A stretch of 64,000 nucleotides of DNA from Desulforapulum autotrophicum HRM2 (GCF_000020365.1 NC_012108.1:744001-808000); one strand, 5' to 3'. Shown: positions 29,375 through 38,947, numbered from the stretch's first letter. Numbers and translations: made by a program. Notes: generated from the letters alone by a model not told the origin.

Positions 29375-30155
29375 GACGGTCAACATTGTAAAGCTTGCAG
29401 GTGTTGTTCCACACGGTTTCAGACAAGGTTTCAATATCCGCCTGTCTAACCTCGGCCAGCCGTTCCATTACAAATTTTACAAAGGCGGGTTCGTTTCGAC
29501 GCACCTTGTTTTTCCGGGGGGCAGGGGTGAGATAGGGGGCATCCGTTTCGATGAGGATGCGATCCTCTGGGATCATGGGGGCCAGTCTGCGAAGTTCGGC
29601 CCCCCGTTGTTTGATGGTAAGGATACCCGTGATGCCGATGTGAAAGCCAAGGTCAAGGTAGCTGAACATTTCTTCTTTTGTTCCTGAAAAACAGTGGACA
29701 ACGCCTTGGGGAGCCTTGAAGTTGAAGGCCTTGACCATTTCCTGGAACCGTCCCATGGAGTCTCGTTCATGGAAGATCATTGGCAGGCCGAGATCTTCGG
29801 CTGCGGCCATCTGGGTTTCAAACCATAGTTCCTGAACACTGGCCGGCGAGTGCATGCGGTTAAAGTCCAGGCCGATTTCTCCCCAGGCCCTTACGCAGTC
29901 GTTCTGGGCAAGTTCCTTTAAGGTATCGATGGTTTCAGAGGTGCAGCCTTCGGCATCATGGGGATGGATGCCCACGGCCGTATATATATTGCCATGTGTT
30001 CGGGCAAGGCAGATGGCTTTTTCAGATGTTTCAATGCTGACCCCTGCTATCATCATGGCCTTAACCCCGGCCTCGCTGGCGCGCTCGAGCATTGGGTCAA
30101 AATCTTCTTCAAAACAGGGATCGTTAATATGGCAATGGCTGTCAAAGAGCCTCAT
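29361..30155 (-). CDS. tatD: TatD-family metal-dependent hydrolase
   Basis: 264 residues, full length for TatD/YcfH DNases. The metal ligands are in place: FDSHCHINDPCFEED at the N terminus, GIHPHDA, the EIGLDFNR segment, FHERDSMG, VVHCFSGTKEE and ETDAPYLTPAPRK. TatD proteins are 3'-5' exonuclease-like phosphoesterases; the physiological substrate here is unknown. Convergent with the VWA gene (14-nt overlap). Confidence 0.93.
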   Translation of the reverse strand: MRLFDSHCHINDPCFEEDFDPMLERASEAGVKAMMIAGVSIETSEKAICLARTHGNIYTAVGIHPHDAEGCTSETIDTLKELAQNDCVRAWGEIGLDFNRMHSPASVQELWFETQMAAAEDLGLPMIFHERDSMGRFQEMVKAFNFKAPQGVVHCFSGTKEEMFSYLDLGFHIGITGILTIKQRGAELRRLAPMIPEDRILIETDAPYLTPAPRKNKVRRNEPAFVKFVMERLAEVRQADIETLSETVWNNTCKLYNVDRPSGS

Positions 30156-30240
30156 GGTTTATTCCTCCTCATGTCAATGGTAAAAACATTCATATTTACA
30201 GGATATTAAGGTCAAGATCAAGCTCAACATGGATTTGGCA

Positions 30241-30260
30241 GCAATTCTAATTAGAATTGC
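30241..30260. promoter_or_regulatory. Perfect 20-bp palindrome, possible operator
   Basis: GCAATTCTAATTAGAATTGC is a perfect dyad in the 294-nt divergent gap between tatD and the rubrerythrin-like gene, 86 nt from tatD and 190 nt from the latter. Its AT-rich TTCTAA/TTAGAA halves look like a repressor site; a Fur/PerR-type regulator is one possibility only. I see no clear promoter in the rest of the gap (30156-30449). Confidence 0.4.
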
Positions 30261-30449
30261 TTTGGTGAATGGCTTGGATTCGTGATATATATACAATGTC
30301 ATTTCTCCCATGCCTGTATCGTGAATTTCCATGGGGTTATCCATGTAAAATATCTGACCCGTTGACTGGATATCAAACAGGCAAACAGGTAAGATGGTGT
30401 TAACTGGACCTTGGGTTGAAGACCGGAATGGTCCGAACAAGGAGGCAAT

Positions 30450-30950
30450 ATGAATTCCCAGGATATTTTTAAAAATGCATTGATCTATGAGCGAAAGATT
30501 CGAGATCTGTATCTGTCCGCAGTAGACACCATTGACGATGACAGGGGAAAATCCATTTTTAAGGCCCTGGCCGATGATGAACAATCCCACATTGATTTTC
30601 TGGAACACGGTCTGGATCTGCTTGCCCAGGAAAGAGAGATTGACATTGAAAGCCTGAAATCCGACATCTCGCCAGTGGTTGATGATGGGATTGAGCAGAT
30701 GAAAGATCGGATTCCAGAACAGATGCTCGGCGATGTCAAGCGGGTCCTGAATGCAGCCCTGGGCCTGGAAATTGAAACCAGCCGTTTTTATAAAAAAGCC
30801 TGCGAAAATTCCCAGGGCCCCATCAGGGAGATGCTCGAGAAGTTTTATGAGATTGAACAGCGCCATGTGGAGGTGGTTCAGGTTCAACTGGATTATGCAA
30901 CCGGCAGCGGATACTGGTTCAATTTCATGGAAAAGGATATGGAAGATTAA
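30450..30950 (+). CDS. Rubrerythrin-like ferritin-family diiron protein
   Basis: 166 residues, a four-helix ferritin-like domain with no C-terminal rubredoxin. Candidate diiron ligands: E in ALIYERKIRDLY, DDEQSHIDFLEHG, ALGLEIETSRFYKKA, and IEQRHVEVVQ. In anaerobes such proteins reduce hydrogen peroxide, but the lack of a rubredoxin domain means the electron donor must be separate. AAGGAGGCAAT precedes the ATG. Monocistronic by position. Confidence 0.8.
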   Translation: MNSQDIFKNALIYERKIRDLYLSAVDTIDDDRGKSIFKALADDEQSHIDFLEHGLDLLAQEREIDIESLKSDISPVVDDGIEQMKDRIPEQMLGDVKRVLNAALGLEIETSRFYKKACENSQGPIREMLEKFYEIEQRHVEVVQVQLDYATGSGYWFNFMEKDMED

Positions 30951-30973
30951 CCAGGGGAACTTTTTTGTCTGGC

Positions 30974-31000
30974 TTGACAATGCCTACATTGTGGTATAGT
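30974..31000 (+). promoter_or_regulatory. Promoter for the cysteine synthesis pair
   Basis: TTGACA (30974-30979) and TATAGT (30995-31000) separated by 15 nt, ~36 nt before the serine acetyltransferase ATG. Good hexamers with a short spacer. Confidence 0.5.
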
Positions 31001-31035
31001 AATTTTACATTATGCCAATTTTAAAGGAGCCGACA

Positions 31036-32013
31036 ATGGAGATCCTCAACGCAAGCGACGCTGCATGCAAGAGCGAACATCAATTCATATCCGAGCACAG
31101 GGAAAAGCTTCCCGGTGTAATCGAAACCGTCCTTGCCAGTATGGAGGATGAGACCTGCTTTGCCCACATCGGGGATGAGCCTATCCATTTTTCCACCTCG
31201 GTCAAGGTCATGGTGGATAAATTCAGGGAGGTTCTCTTCCCCGGTTATTTCTCGAAAAAAAAGCTTGATGCAGCTAACCTTGCTTACTGCATGGGCCAGA
31301 ATATTTCCGAGCTCCACGACATTCTGTCCGAGCAGATTGTGCATGTCATGCGCCATGACTGCCTTAGATATGGACAGGCCTGCACGGATTGTGAAAGAAG
31401 AGGGCAGGAGATGGCCCTGGCCGTCATTGAAAAGGTGCCCGGAGTCAGACAGGCCCTTGCCGAGGATGTAAGGGGGGCCTATGATGGTGATCCTGCAGCC
31501 AAAAGCCATGACGAGGTGATCTTCAGCTATCCCGGGCTCTTTGCCATCACCGTGTATCGGATTGCCCATATTCTTCATCAGCTTCAGATTCCCCAGCTGC
31601 CACGGATCATGTCCGAGCATGCCCACAGTCTTACCGGCATCGATATCCATCCCGGCGCCCGGATTGGACGGCGTTTTGTCATTGACCATGGGACGGGTAT
31701 TGTCATTGGCGAGACAAGCATCATTGGCAACAATGTCAGGATCTATCAGAACGTCACCATTGGAGCGCTTTCCCTGCCACCGGGTTCGGGCAAGAGTCTC
31801 AAGGGAAAGAAGCGCCACCCCACCATTGAGGATGATGTCATCGTCTATTCCGGGGCCACCATTCTCGGGGGGCAGACAACCATTGGACGAGGGTCGGTCA
31901 TTGGCGGAAACGTCTGGATCACCGAATCCATCCCTGCCGATACCAAGGTTTTTATTGAAACCCCCAGGCTTATTTATCGATACAAGGAGAGGGAAAATGA
32001 ATATTCTATCTGA
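31036..32013 (+). CDS. cysE: Serine O-acetyltransferase, EpsC-type
   Basis: 325 residues from the ATG at 31036, chosen for the AAAGGAG 7-8 nt upstream; the ORF extends eight codons further 5'. The N-terminal helical domain contains [16 protein letters not shown], and the C-terminal left-handed beta-helix holds hexapeptide repeats: [40 protein letters not shown] and a [20 protein letters not shown] loop. It makes O-acetylserine from serine and acetyl-CoA for cysteine synthesis. It overlaps the following cysteine synthase gene by 17 nt. Confidence 0.93.
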   Translation: MEILNASDAACKSEHQFISEHREKLPGVIETVLASMEDETCFAHIGDEPIHFSTSVKVMVDKFREVLFPGYFSKKKLDAANLAYCMGQNISELHDILSEQIVHVMRHDCLRYGQACTDCERRGQEMALAVIEKVPGVRQALAEDVRGAYDGDPAAKSHDEVIFSYPGLFAITVYRIAHILHQLQIPQLPRIMSEHAHSLTGIDIHPGARIGRRFVIDHGTGIVIGETSIIGNNVRIYQNVTIGALSLPPGSGKSLKGKKRHPTIEDDVIVYSGATILGGQTTIGRGSVIGGNVWITESIPADTKVFIETPRLIYRYKERENEYSI

Positions 32014-32926
32014 TCTTACAAAGGGCTGGGGATGCACACCCCTTGTCCATTTAAAGAGTTTGAGTTCCAGGTACCATGCAACAATTCTGGGAAAGGTCGA
32101 GGCGTACAACCCCATGGGCAGCATAAAGGACCGCATTGGTGTTGCCATGATCGAGGCCGCTGAACGAGAGGGGCTCATCACCAAAGACACTGTCATTGTG
32201 GAGCCGACCAGCGGGAATACCGGTATAGCCCTTGCCTTTACAGCGGCGGTCAAGGGGTTGAAACTGATTCTCACCATGCCTGAAACCATGAGTGTGGAGC
32301 GACGCAAACTGTTGAAACACCTGGGGGCAACCCTGGTGCTGACACCGGGTCCCCTTGGCATGAAAGGTGCCGTTGAAAAGGCCAGGGCCATTGTGGCTGA
32401 GACCGATAATGCATTTATGCCCGATCAGTTTTCCAACCCTGCCAACCCGGCTGTCCATGCAAAAACCACGGCCGAAGAAATCTGGATTGATACCGACGGA
32501 AAGGTTGACATCCTTGTGTCAGGGGTCGGCACCGGCGGCACCATCACCGGCGTCGCCGGGGTGATCAAACAGCGGCGGCCGTCGTTCAGGGCTGTTGCCG
32601 TGGAGCCGGCTGAGTCTCCTGTTTTGTCCGGTGGCGCCCCCGGACCCCATAAAATCCAGGGTATCGGGGCCGGGTTCATTCCCCAGGTTCTTGATCTTTC
32701 CCTTGTGGATGAGATTGTCCAGGTGGCATCCGCCGATGCCATGAAACAGGCAAAACAGCTTGCCCGGGACGAAGGCATCCTTTGCGGTATCTCGTCGGGT
32801 GCCGCCATCCAGGCTGTTATCGATCTTGCCTCAAAAGAGGAAAACAGGGAAAAACTCATGGTGGTTATTCTGCCCGACACGGGAGAAAGATATTTGAGCA
32901 CCGATCTTTTCCTTGACTCTGTTTAG
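31997..32926 (+). CDS. cysK: Cysteine synthase
   Basis: 309 residues from the ATG at 31997 preceded by AAGGAGAGG. PLP-dependent fold type II: the PLP lysine is in [11 protein letters not shown], the asparagine loop is [12 protein letters not shown], the phosphate loop is [14 protein letters not shown], and GISSGAA lies near the C terminus. It makes cysteine from O-acetylserine and sulfide, abundant in a sulfate reducer. The start lies within cysE, so the pair is translationally coupled. Confidence 0.95.
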   Translation: MNILSDLTKGWGCTPLVHLKSLSSRYHATILGKVEAYNPMGSIKDRIGVAMIEAAEREGLITKDTVIVEPTSGNTGIALAFTAAVKGLKLILTMPETMSVERRKLLKHLGATLVLTPGPLGMKGAVEKARAIVAETDNAFMPDQFSNPANPAVHAKTTAEEIWIDTDGKVDILVSGVGTGGTITGVAGVIKQRRPSFRAVAVEPAESPVLSGGAPGPHKIQGIGAGFIPQVLDLSLVDEIVQVASADAMKQAKQLARDEGILCGISSGAAIQAVIDLASKEENREKLMVVILPDTGERYLSTDLFLDSV

Positions 32927-32935
32927 ACAATAGGG

Positions 32936-32963
32936 TTGATATTAACTATGTTTTTGATAAAAT
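32936..32963 (+). promoter_or_regulatory. Promoter for the nqr operon
   Basis: TTGATA (32936-32941), 16-nt spacer, TAAAAT (32958-32963); each hexamer matches five of six. It lies ~84 nt before the nqrA ATG, giving a leader of roughly 75 nt. Confidence 0.6.
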
Positions 32964-33046
32964 GACCTGAATGATCGAAGCAGGGTCGTTTCCCGGAAAT
33001 GCTGTCACCCAGGTTTTAAACATATTTAACGAATGGAATTTAATTG

Positions 33047-34375
33047 ATGGAAAAGATCAAGATTTCCAAAGGATTTACCACTCCCCTTGCCGGCATGCCT
33101 GACATTGGCATCATTGAGCTTTCTGATCCCAGAACCCTTGGTCTATCCGCCATGGATGTTCCCCATATCCGGGCCAAACTTATGGTCAAGGAGGGTGACA
33201 GGGTCCAGACTGGGGCCCCCCTGTTTTATGACAAGCGGGATAAATCCGTACAATATGTGTCACCGGGCACGGGCGTGATTCAGAAAATCGTGTACGGCGA
33301 ACGCAGGCGATTGCACGAGGTCGTTATCAGCCTTGAAGGTGCCGAGGATTTTGTTGAGTTTGACCCGATCTCCCTGTCAGCGCTTGGCGAAGTGTCCAGG
33401 CAGGTCCTTGTGGAACGCCTTAAACAGGGGGGGATGTGGCAGGCCCTTCGCCAGTTCCCGGCAATGGACACGGCAGACGCCAGCCACACCCCTTCCATGA
33501 TCATTGTTTCCCTTTCGGGAAACGATCCTTTTTCCCCTGATCCGGGTGTTGTGTTTGAACGAGAGCAGACCGCACTTCATTTTGGCCTTGAGGTGTTGAA
33601 ACGATTGTCCGACAGGATCGTTGTAACGGTAAGGGAGGGCAGCCTTGAACGGCTGGGAAAGGTGAAGTCTTCGGTTACCCACACGGTGCCCGACATCTAT
33701 CCTGCCTGGAATCCCGGTGCCGTTCTTTACCATCTCAAAAAAGATTCAGCAGAAAACAGTTCCTGGTGCATCGCCGCAGATCACCTGGTCATGATGGCCA
33801 GGTTTTTAATGACCGGCCGATACCCCACCCAAAAGATCATCACTGTCACCCGGGGCAGGGAACATCGTCCCCATATTCTGACCCGACAGGGGGCCCCGGT
33901 CAAAGCCCTTATAGGCGATTTTATTGACAGGAGCCTCATCACCACAGGCCGGTTCAACGGCAGGATCGTGGAACCTGACGATCACCTGGGGTTTTTTGAA
34001 AATACACTCAACCTCATCGATACCCCGGACGGTGAGGAACTGTTAGGGTTTATCCGTCCGGGCAAGGCCAAGGCAACGGTTTCAAAAACCTTTCTTTCCT
34101 GCCTTTTTCCCGAGCCCAAGGAGGTGGACTGCACCCGCCACGGGGAAGTAAGGGCCTGCATCAACTGCAGTTATTGTGAAAAGATCTGTCCTAATGATCT
34201 CATGCCCAACTTCATCATGAAGGCCCTGTTGAGCGATGAGATTGAAAACGCCCTGGAGTGCGGTCTTCTGGACTGCTGTCAATGCGGTCTGTGTTCCTAT
34301 GCCTGCCCGTCCAAGATCGAGCTTGCCCAGATTCTGCGCCATGGAATGGACGCCCTTTATAAGGATAAACAATGA
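33047..34375 (+). CDS. nqrA: Na+-translocating NADH:quinone reductase subunit A with two 4Fe-4S motifs
   Basis: 442 residues from the ATG at 33047 (a TTG codon lies just before it). The N terminus (ISKGFTTPLAGMPDIGIIEL, KLMVKEGDRVQTGAPLFYDK) is NqrA/RnfC-like, and the position ahead of nqrBCDEF identifies NqrA. The unusual part is the C-terminal ~80 residues: CINCSYCEKICP and CCQCGLCSYACP are two complete CxxCxxCxxxCP motifs, each able to bind a [4Fe-4S] cluster, as in RnfC. In the well-studied Vibrio NqrA this region persists only as a remnant with most cysteines lost. Ends with a 4-nt overlap with nqrB. Confidence 0.9.
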   Translation: MEKIKISKGFTTPLAGMPDIGIIELSDPRTLGLSAMDVPHIRAKLMVKEGDRVQTGAPLFYDKRDKSVQYVSPGTGVIQKIVYGERRRLHEVVISLEGAEDFVEFDPISLSALGEVSRQVLVERLKQGGMWQALRQFPAMDTADASHTPSMIIVSLSGNDPFSPDPGVVFEREQTALHFGLEVLKRLSDRIVVTVREGSLERLGKVKSSVTHTVPDIYPAWNPGAVLYHLKKDSAENSSWCIAADHLVMMARFLMTGRYPTQKIITVTRGREHRPHILTRQGAPVKALIGDFIDRSLITTGRFNGRIVEPDDHLGFFENTLNLIDTPDGEELLGFIRPGKAKATVSKTFLSCLFPEPKEVDCTRHGEVRACINCSYCEKICPNDLMPNFIMKALLSDEIENALECGLLDCCQCGLCSYACPSKIELAQILRHGMDALYKDKQ

Positions 34376-35532
34376 ACCCCATAAAAAAAATTTTTGATCT
34401 GACCGAGCCCCATTTTACAGGGTCTGGACGTTTTGCCAGGATTGAGCCCCTGTTTGATGCGGCAAAGACGGTTTTCTTTTTCCCGTCGCCTGTGAACCGG
34501 GTGATGCCCTTTATCCGGGACAACCTGGACCTTAAACGCTATATGACTTTTGTCCTTGTGGCACTGGTGCCTGTAATCCTGTTCGGCATCTACAATACAG
34601 GACTCCAGTCAGGCATTGCCCGGGGCCAGCAACTGGATGTGGTTGCAGCCATTCTCCTGGGTGTACGGTATGTCCTGCCCATCATCGTGGTTTCCTATGT
34701 GGTGGGGTTTTTCTGGGAGATTCTCTTTGCCGTTGTGCGTAAACACAAGATCAGCGAAGGGTTCTTTGTCACGGGTATGTTGTTTCCCCTGACCCTGCCC
34801 GCCACCATTCCCCTGTGGCAGGTGGCACTTGGCATTTCCTTTGGTGTTGTGATGGGTAAAGAGGTGTTTGGCGGAACCGGCCGAAACATTCTCAATCCCG
34901 CCCTCACGGCCCGGGCTTTTATTTTTTTCTCGTACCCGGTTTCCATGTCTGGAAATGTCTGGATTGCAGGCACAAACGGCGTGGACGCTGTTTCCAGTGC
35001 CACGGCCCTTGCCACAACCGGTGTTGACGGCGGGACGATCACCCAGGCCCTGTCCCAGGCCGGTTTTTCCCTGACCAACCTTTTTTGGGGGTTTGTGCCG
35101 GGCAGCATCGGTGAAACCTCGGCCCTGTGCTGTTTGTTGGGCGGCGCCTTCCTTGTGATTACCCGGATTGGAAATTTTCGCATTATTGCCGGTGGCATCA
35201 TTGGTCTTGTTGCCACATCCCTTGCCTTCTACCTTGTCCCGGGCAATGCGAGCACCTGGGGCCATGCTGGTCCCCTTTATCATCTGTGCGCCGGCGGGTT
35301 TTTGTTCGGCATCTGTTTCATGGCCACCGATCCCGTGTCTGCGCCTGGGACCAATCCCGGTCGCTGGATGTTTGGGTTTCTCATTGGTTTTCTCACGGTG
35401 GTGATTCGGGTGGTCAACCCCGCCTTTGTCGAAGGCACCATGCTTGCCATTCTTTTCATGAACGTATTCTCGGCACTGCTGGACCATGGGGTGGTTAAAT
35501 ATAAATCATCAAAGAGGATTCCCAATGTCTGA
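34372..35532 (+). CDS. nqrB: Na+-NQR subunit B
   Basis: 386 residues, about ten membrane helices. The flavinylation motif SSATALAT supplies the threonine that carries covalent FMN in this family. GFFVTGMLFPLTLPATIPLW and GKEVFGGTGRNILNPALTAR are conserved NqrB/RnfD segments. NqrB also holds riboflavin and part of the Na+ path. It starts in ATGA at the nqrA stop. Confidence 0.95.
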   Translation: MNPIKKIFDLTEPHFTGSGRFARIEPLFDAAKTVFFFPSPVNRVMPFIRDNLDLKRYMTFVLVALVPVILFGIYNTGLQSGIARGQQLDVVAAILLGVRYVLPIIVVSYVVGFFWEILFAVVRKHKISEGFFVTGMLFPLTLPATIPLWQVALGISFGVVMGKEVFGGTGRNILNPALTARAFIFFSYPVSMSGNVWIAGTNGVDAVSSATALATTGVDGGTITQALSQAGFSLTNLFWGFVPGSIGETSALCCLLGGAFLVITRIGNFRIIAGGIIGLVATSLAFYLVPGNASTWGHAGPLYHLCAGGFLFGICFMATDPVSAPGTNPGRWMFGFLIGFLTVVIRVVNPAFVEGTMLAILFMNVFSALLDHGVVKYKSSKRIPNV

Positions 35533-36277
35533 AACCCGACCGGATAAAAACAGCCGAAAAAATGTGATTCGTTTTGCCCTGCTGGTTTCATTTGTATGCA
35601 GTCTGCTCATCAGTGGTGCGGCAAGCGGTTTAAAGGGGTTTCAGCAGGAGAACATCGCCCTTGATAAACGCGTTAACCTTCTCAAGGCTGCCAACCTGGT
35701 TGAGCCGGGTAAAAAACCTTCAAAGGATGAAATCAACCGCCTCTATGACGCCCATATTGAGGAGGCAATTGTGGACAGCCAGGGGAAAATTCTTGAACAA
35801 GTGGATCCCAATGCCCTGCACCTCTACCTGTACAAGAGTGACGGCCGTATCCAGGGGTATATCCTGCCCATCAACAGTCGGGGGTTGTGGGGTAAGATCC
35901 AGGGATATCTTGCCTTTAAGGCGGACGGTGAGACCGTGTCCGGATTTTCAATCTTCAACCATTCAGAGACCCCGGGGCTGGGCGGAGAGATTGAAAGTGC
36001 CTGGTTTCAGAAAAATTTCAAGGGTAAAAAGATCGTTAACGCCCAGAACAAGTTTGTCTCGGTGGGCATTGCCAAGGGTAAAGTGGCAAATCTGCCTGCA
36101 TCGGAACAGGAAAATTATGTGGACGGCATCAGCGGGGCCACCCTGACCGGGAAGTACCTCTCCGAGGGCATTAAATCCACCCTGGTCAAGTATGATGCCG
36201 TTTCGATCACCTTTCGGCAGCATGACCTGATCCCAAAAGGTGCAGGCACCCCAGAACCTGCCCCGGTAAAAAAATAA
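35525..36277 (+). CDS. nqrC: Na+-NQR subunit C
   Basis: 250 residues from the ATG at 35525, overlapping the nqrB end by 8 nt. One N-terminal membrane helix (VIRFALLVSFVCSLLISGAA) anchors a periplasmic domain. The flavinylation motif is GISGATLTGKYLSEG, the SGAT threonine being the FMN attachment site installed by ApbE (not in the window). The C-terminal tail is Pro/Ala-rich. Confidence 0.95.
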   Translation: MSETRPDKNSRKNVIRFALLVSFVCSLLISGAASGLKGFQQENIALDKRVNLLKAANLVEPGKKPSKDEINRLYDAHIEEAIVDSQGKILEQVDPNALHLYLYKSDGRIQGYILPINSRGLWGKIQGYLAFKADGETVSGFSIFNHSETPGLGGEIESAWFQKNFKGKKIVNAQNKFVSVGIAKGKVANLPASEQENYVDGISGATLTGKYLSEGIKSTLVKYDAVSITFRQHDLIPKGAGTPEPAPVKK

Positions 36278-36310
36278 GGCTACCACCCATTTAAAGATAA
36301 AAGGATTCCC

Positions 36311-36943
36311 ATGGCAAAAGAAAAATCAAACCGATTGGACATAATGGTTCGGGGCATCTGGCGGGAGAACCCAGTGGCGTTCCAGGTGCTCGGCATCTGT
36401 TCGGCCCTTGCCGTTACGGTCAAGATGTCAACGGCCCTTGTCATGGCCGTTGCCCTCACCGTTGTCACGGCCTGTTCCAGTTTTACCATCTCGTTGCTGC
36501 GTAAACAGATCCCCTCAAACATCCGGATCATTGTGGAGCTTGCCATCATTGCCTCCCTGGTCATCATCACGGACGAGGTGCTCAAGGCCTTTTTCTACGA
36601 CACCTCAAAGCAGCTATCGATCTTTGTGGGGCTTATCATCACCAACTGCATCGTCCTTGGACGGGCCGAGGCCTTTGCCCTTGCCAACACCCCGGGGGAC
36701 TCGTTTGTGGACGGTATTGCCAACGGTATAGGATATGGGCTTATCCTTGTGGCTGTGGCCTTTATCAGGGAACTTCTGGGGTCGGGCAATATCTTCGGCA
36801 TACCCGTTATTCCCGGGTTCATGATAGAAGCCGGGTACCAGAACATGGGGCTCATGGTGCTGGCACCGGGCGCTTTTTTTATTATCGGGCTTCTGGTCTG
36901 GCTGAAAAACAGTCTGCCGGGCGTCTCCCATGAAAACAAATAA
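36311..36943 (+). CDS. nqrD: Na+-NQR subunit D
   Basis: 210 residues, six membrane helices. It keeps the two conserved cysteines ([11 protein letters not shown] and [15 protein letters not shown]) that with NqrE hold an intramembrane Fe-S centre in Vibrio. It follows nqrC after 33 nt. A repeat element of ~130 bp separates it from nqrE. Confidence 0.95.
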   Translation: MAKEKSNRLDIMVRGIWRENPVAFQVLGICSALAVTVKMSTALVMAVALTVVTACSSFTISLLRKQIPSNIRIIVELAIIASLVIITDEVLKAFFYDTSKQLSIFVGLIITNCIVLGRAEAFALANTPGDSFVDGIANGIGYGLILVAVAFIRELLGSGNIFGIPVIPGFMIEAGYQNMGLMVLAPGAFFIIGLLVWLKNSLPGVSHENK

Positions 36944-36952
36944 GCAGCCTGC

Positions 36953-37080
36953 TTGGAGCGGAATATGGGCTCACGGACACAACGAAGCATGAAACTTGAA
37001 TCTTCGACAACAGAGGCGACCGGGGGGAGGGCAAAACCTTCCTCTGGTCGGCGGAATGGTACAAGTTTCATATAATCATA
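36953..37080 (+). repeat. Structured repeat family, copy R2 (core missing)
   Basis: In the 151-nt gap between nqrD and nqrE. The left part (ACAACGAAGCATGAAACTTG, then AATCTTCGACA.CAGAGGCGACC) is almost identical to copy R1. The outer stem CGACCGGGGGGAGG (37017-37030) pairs with CCTTCCTCTGGTCG (37037-37050), allowing three G-U pairs, and closes directly on a GCAAAA loop: the 99-nt double-hairpin core is absent. It ends AAGTTTCATATAA. The nqrE ribosome-binding site AAAGGAG lies immediately after. Confidence 0.82.
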
Positions 37081-37094
37081 TAAAGGAGTAGGCA

Positions 37095-37703
37095 ATGGGT
37101 GACCTGTTCAGTCTTTTTATTAACTCGGTTTTTATTGGAAATATTCTCCTGGCCTATTTTCTGGGCATGTGTTCGTTCATTGCCGTGTCCAAAAACATTG
37201 AAACAGCAACGGGCCTGGGATTTGCCGTAATTTTTGTCCTCACCGTCACAAGCCCGGTAAACTGGGTGGTTTACCACGGACTGCTGGCACCCGGGGCACT
37301 GGCCTGGGCCGGGTTGCCCAATGTGGACCTGAGTTTCTTAAAGTATATCACCTTTATTGCGGTCATTGCCGCCATTGTCCAGGCCCTTGAGATGGTCATT
37401 GATAAATATTCCCCCCTTCTATATGCGGCCCTTGGCGTTTTTCTTCCCCTGATTGCTGTGAACTGCGCCATCCTGGGTACCTCCCTTTTCATGGTGGAGA
37501 GAAACTACACCCTGGTGGAGTCCATGGTCTTTGGCGCAGGCTCGGGCACGGGCTGGATGCTTGCCATTGTCTCCATGGCCGCCATTAGAAAGAAGGTCCA
37601 GTACGCCGACGTTCCTGTCGGGCTCCAGGGATTCGGCATCACCATGATCGTTGCAGGGCTCATGGCCATGACCTTTATGATGTTTTCAGGGATTACCCTG
37701 TAA
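37095..37703 (+). CDS. nqrE: Na+-NQR subunit E
   Basis: 202 residues, six membrane helices, paralogous to NqrD with inverted topology. The cysteines of the shared intramembrane Fe-S site are present ([14 protein letters not shown] and [18 protein letters not shown]). AAAGGAG 8 nt upstream fixes the start. Despite the repeat in front, the gene is intact. Confidence 0.95.
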   Translation: MGDLFSLFINSVFIGNILLAYFLGMCSFIAVSKNIETATGLGFAVIFVLTVTSPVNWVVYHGLLAPGALAWAGLPNVDLSFLKYITFIAVIAAIVQALEMVIDKYSPLLYAALGVFLPLIAVNCAILGTSLFMVERNYTLVESMVFGAGSGTGWMLAIVSMAAIRKKVQYADVPVGLQGFGITMIVAGLMAMTFMMFSGITL

Positions 37704-37724
37704 AAAAAATCAAGGAGACGATAA

Positions 37725-38936
37725 TTGATCTACCTCATCAGCATACTGGTCTTCTCGGGCGTCATCCTTGCCCTTGTCATGGTGTTACTCTTTGTGGAAG
37801 CCAAGGTGACAACCAAGGGCGAGCATGGGATTGTCATCAACAATGACAAGGACCATTCAATCAAGGTGGCCGGTACCCCCACACTGTTGTCGGCCCTTTC
37901 CAGCCAGGAGATCTTTTTGCCTTCAGCCTGCGGTGGTTCCGGCTCCTGCGGCATGTGTAAATGTGAGGTGATCAAGGGCGGCGGAAGCATTCTTCCCACT
38001 GAGCTTGGCCATTTGAGCCGCAAGGAGAAGCTTGCCGGCAAGCGCCTCGCCTGCCAGCTCAAGGTCAAGAACGACCTTGAAATCAGACTGCCGGAATCGA
38101 TCTTCGGCATTAAAAAGGTGGATGCCGAAGTGGTATCAAACCATAATGTGGCAACCTTTATCAAGGAACTGGTGCTCAAACCCGCAACCCCCATTGATTT
38201 CAAGGCTGGCGCCTATTTCCAGATCGACGTGCCCGAGTATGATTTAAACTTTAAAGAGTTTAATATTGAAAGCAAATATGTGAGTGAATGGAAAAAATAC
38301 AACCTCATGGAATTGAGGGCAAAAGGTATAAAACCTGGGTTCAGGGCCTATTCCCTGGCCAATCCCCCCTATGACAACCAGACCATCATGCTGAACGTCA
38401 GGATTGCCACCCCGCCGCCGGGCACCCAGGGTATTCCCCCTGGATTTGGTTCTTCCTATGTGTTCAGCCTCAAGCCCGGGGACAAGGTGCAGGTGAGCGG
38501 TCCCTATGGTGAGTTCATGGCAAGGGAAACTGAAAATGAGATGTGCTTTGTTGGTGGAGGTGCCGGCATGGCCCCCCTTCGCAGTCACATCCTTCAACAG
38601 CTGGAGGGAATTCACACCCATCGGAAGATTTCTTTCTGGTACGGGGCAAGGTCCAAAAAAGAGATGTTCTACGATGAGACCTTCAAGGATCTTGAACAAC
38701 GGTATGAAAACTTTAAGTACCACATTGCCCTTTCCAGCCCCGACCCTGAGGACAACTGGACAGGTCCCACGGGGTTTATCCACAACTTTCTCTGTGACGA
38801 TTATCTGGCAACCCATGAGGATCCAACGGAGATTGAATACTACCTGTGTGGACCTCCACCCATGATCGACGCCATTATCCGGGCACTTTACGACTTCGGG
38901 GTAGAGGATGAGATGATCTTTTACGATAAGTTCTAA
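37725..38936 (+). CDS. nqrF: Na+-NQR subunit F (NADH dehydrogenase)
   Basis: 403 residues. It starts with TTG at 37725 behind AAGGAGACGA; no ATG fits. An N-terminal membrane helix is followed by a [2Fe-2S] ferredoxin domain (SACGGSGSCGMCKCEV plus a later RLACQLKV cysteine), an FAD domain (FRAYSLANPP) and an NADH domain (VGGGAGMAPLRSHI, YLCGPPPMIDA). It is the electron entry point, and its presence separates this complex from Rnf. Confidence 0.96.
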   Translation: MIYLISILVFSGVILALVMVLLFVEAKVTTKGEHGIVINNDKDHSIKVAGTPTLLSALSSQEIFLPSACGGSGSCGMCKCEVIKGGGSILPTELGHLSRKEKLAGKRLACQLKVKNDLEIRLPESIFGIKKVDAEVVSNHNVATFIKELVLKPATPIDFKAGAYFQIDVPEYDLNFKEFNIESKYVSEWKKYNLMELRAKGIKPGFRAYSLANPPYDNQTIMLNVRIATPPPGTQGIPPGFGSSYVFSLKPGDKVQVSGPYGEFMARETENEMCFVGGGAGMAPLRSHILQQLEGIHTHRKISFWYGARSKKEMFYDETFKDLEQRYENFKYHIALSSPDPEDNWTGPTGFIHNFLCDDYLATHEDPTEIEYYLCGPPPMIDAIIRALYDFGVEDEMIFYDKF

Positions 38937-38947
38937 CTGACAAAAAG

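Noticed and set aside
30174-30980. 268-codon open frame antisense to the rubrerythrin-like gene
   Set aside because: It covers a gene with clear diiron motifs and a good ribosome-binding site on the other strand, plus the divergent promoter region.
31021-32391. 456-codon open frame antisense to cysE/cysK
   Set aside because: Shadow of two well-supported genes; no family motifs and an unnatural composition.
33047-38936. Rnf complex instead of Nqr
   Set aside because: The first subunit has RnfC-like Fe-S motifs, but the operon ends with an NqrF-type FAD/[2Fe-2S] NADH dehydrogenase, runs A-B-C-D-E-F and has no RnfB.
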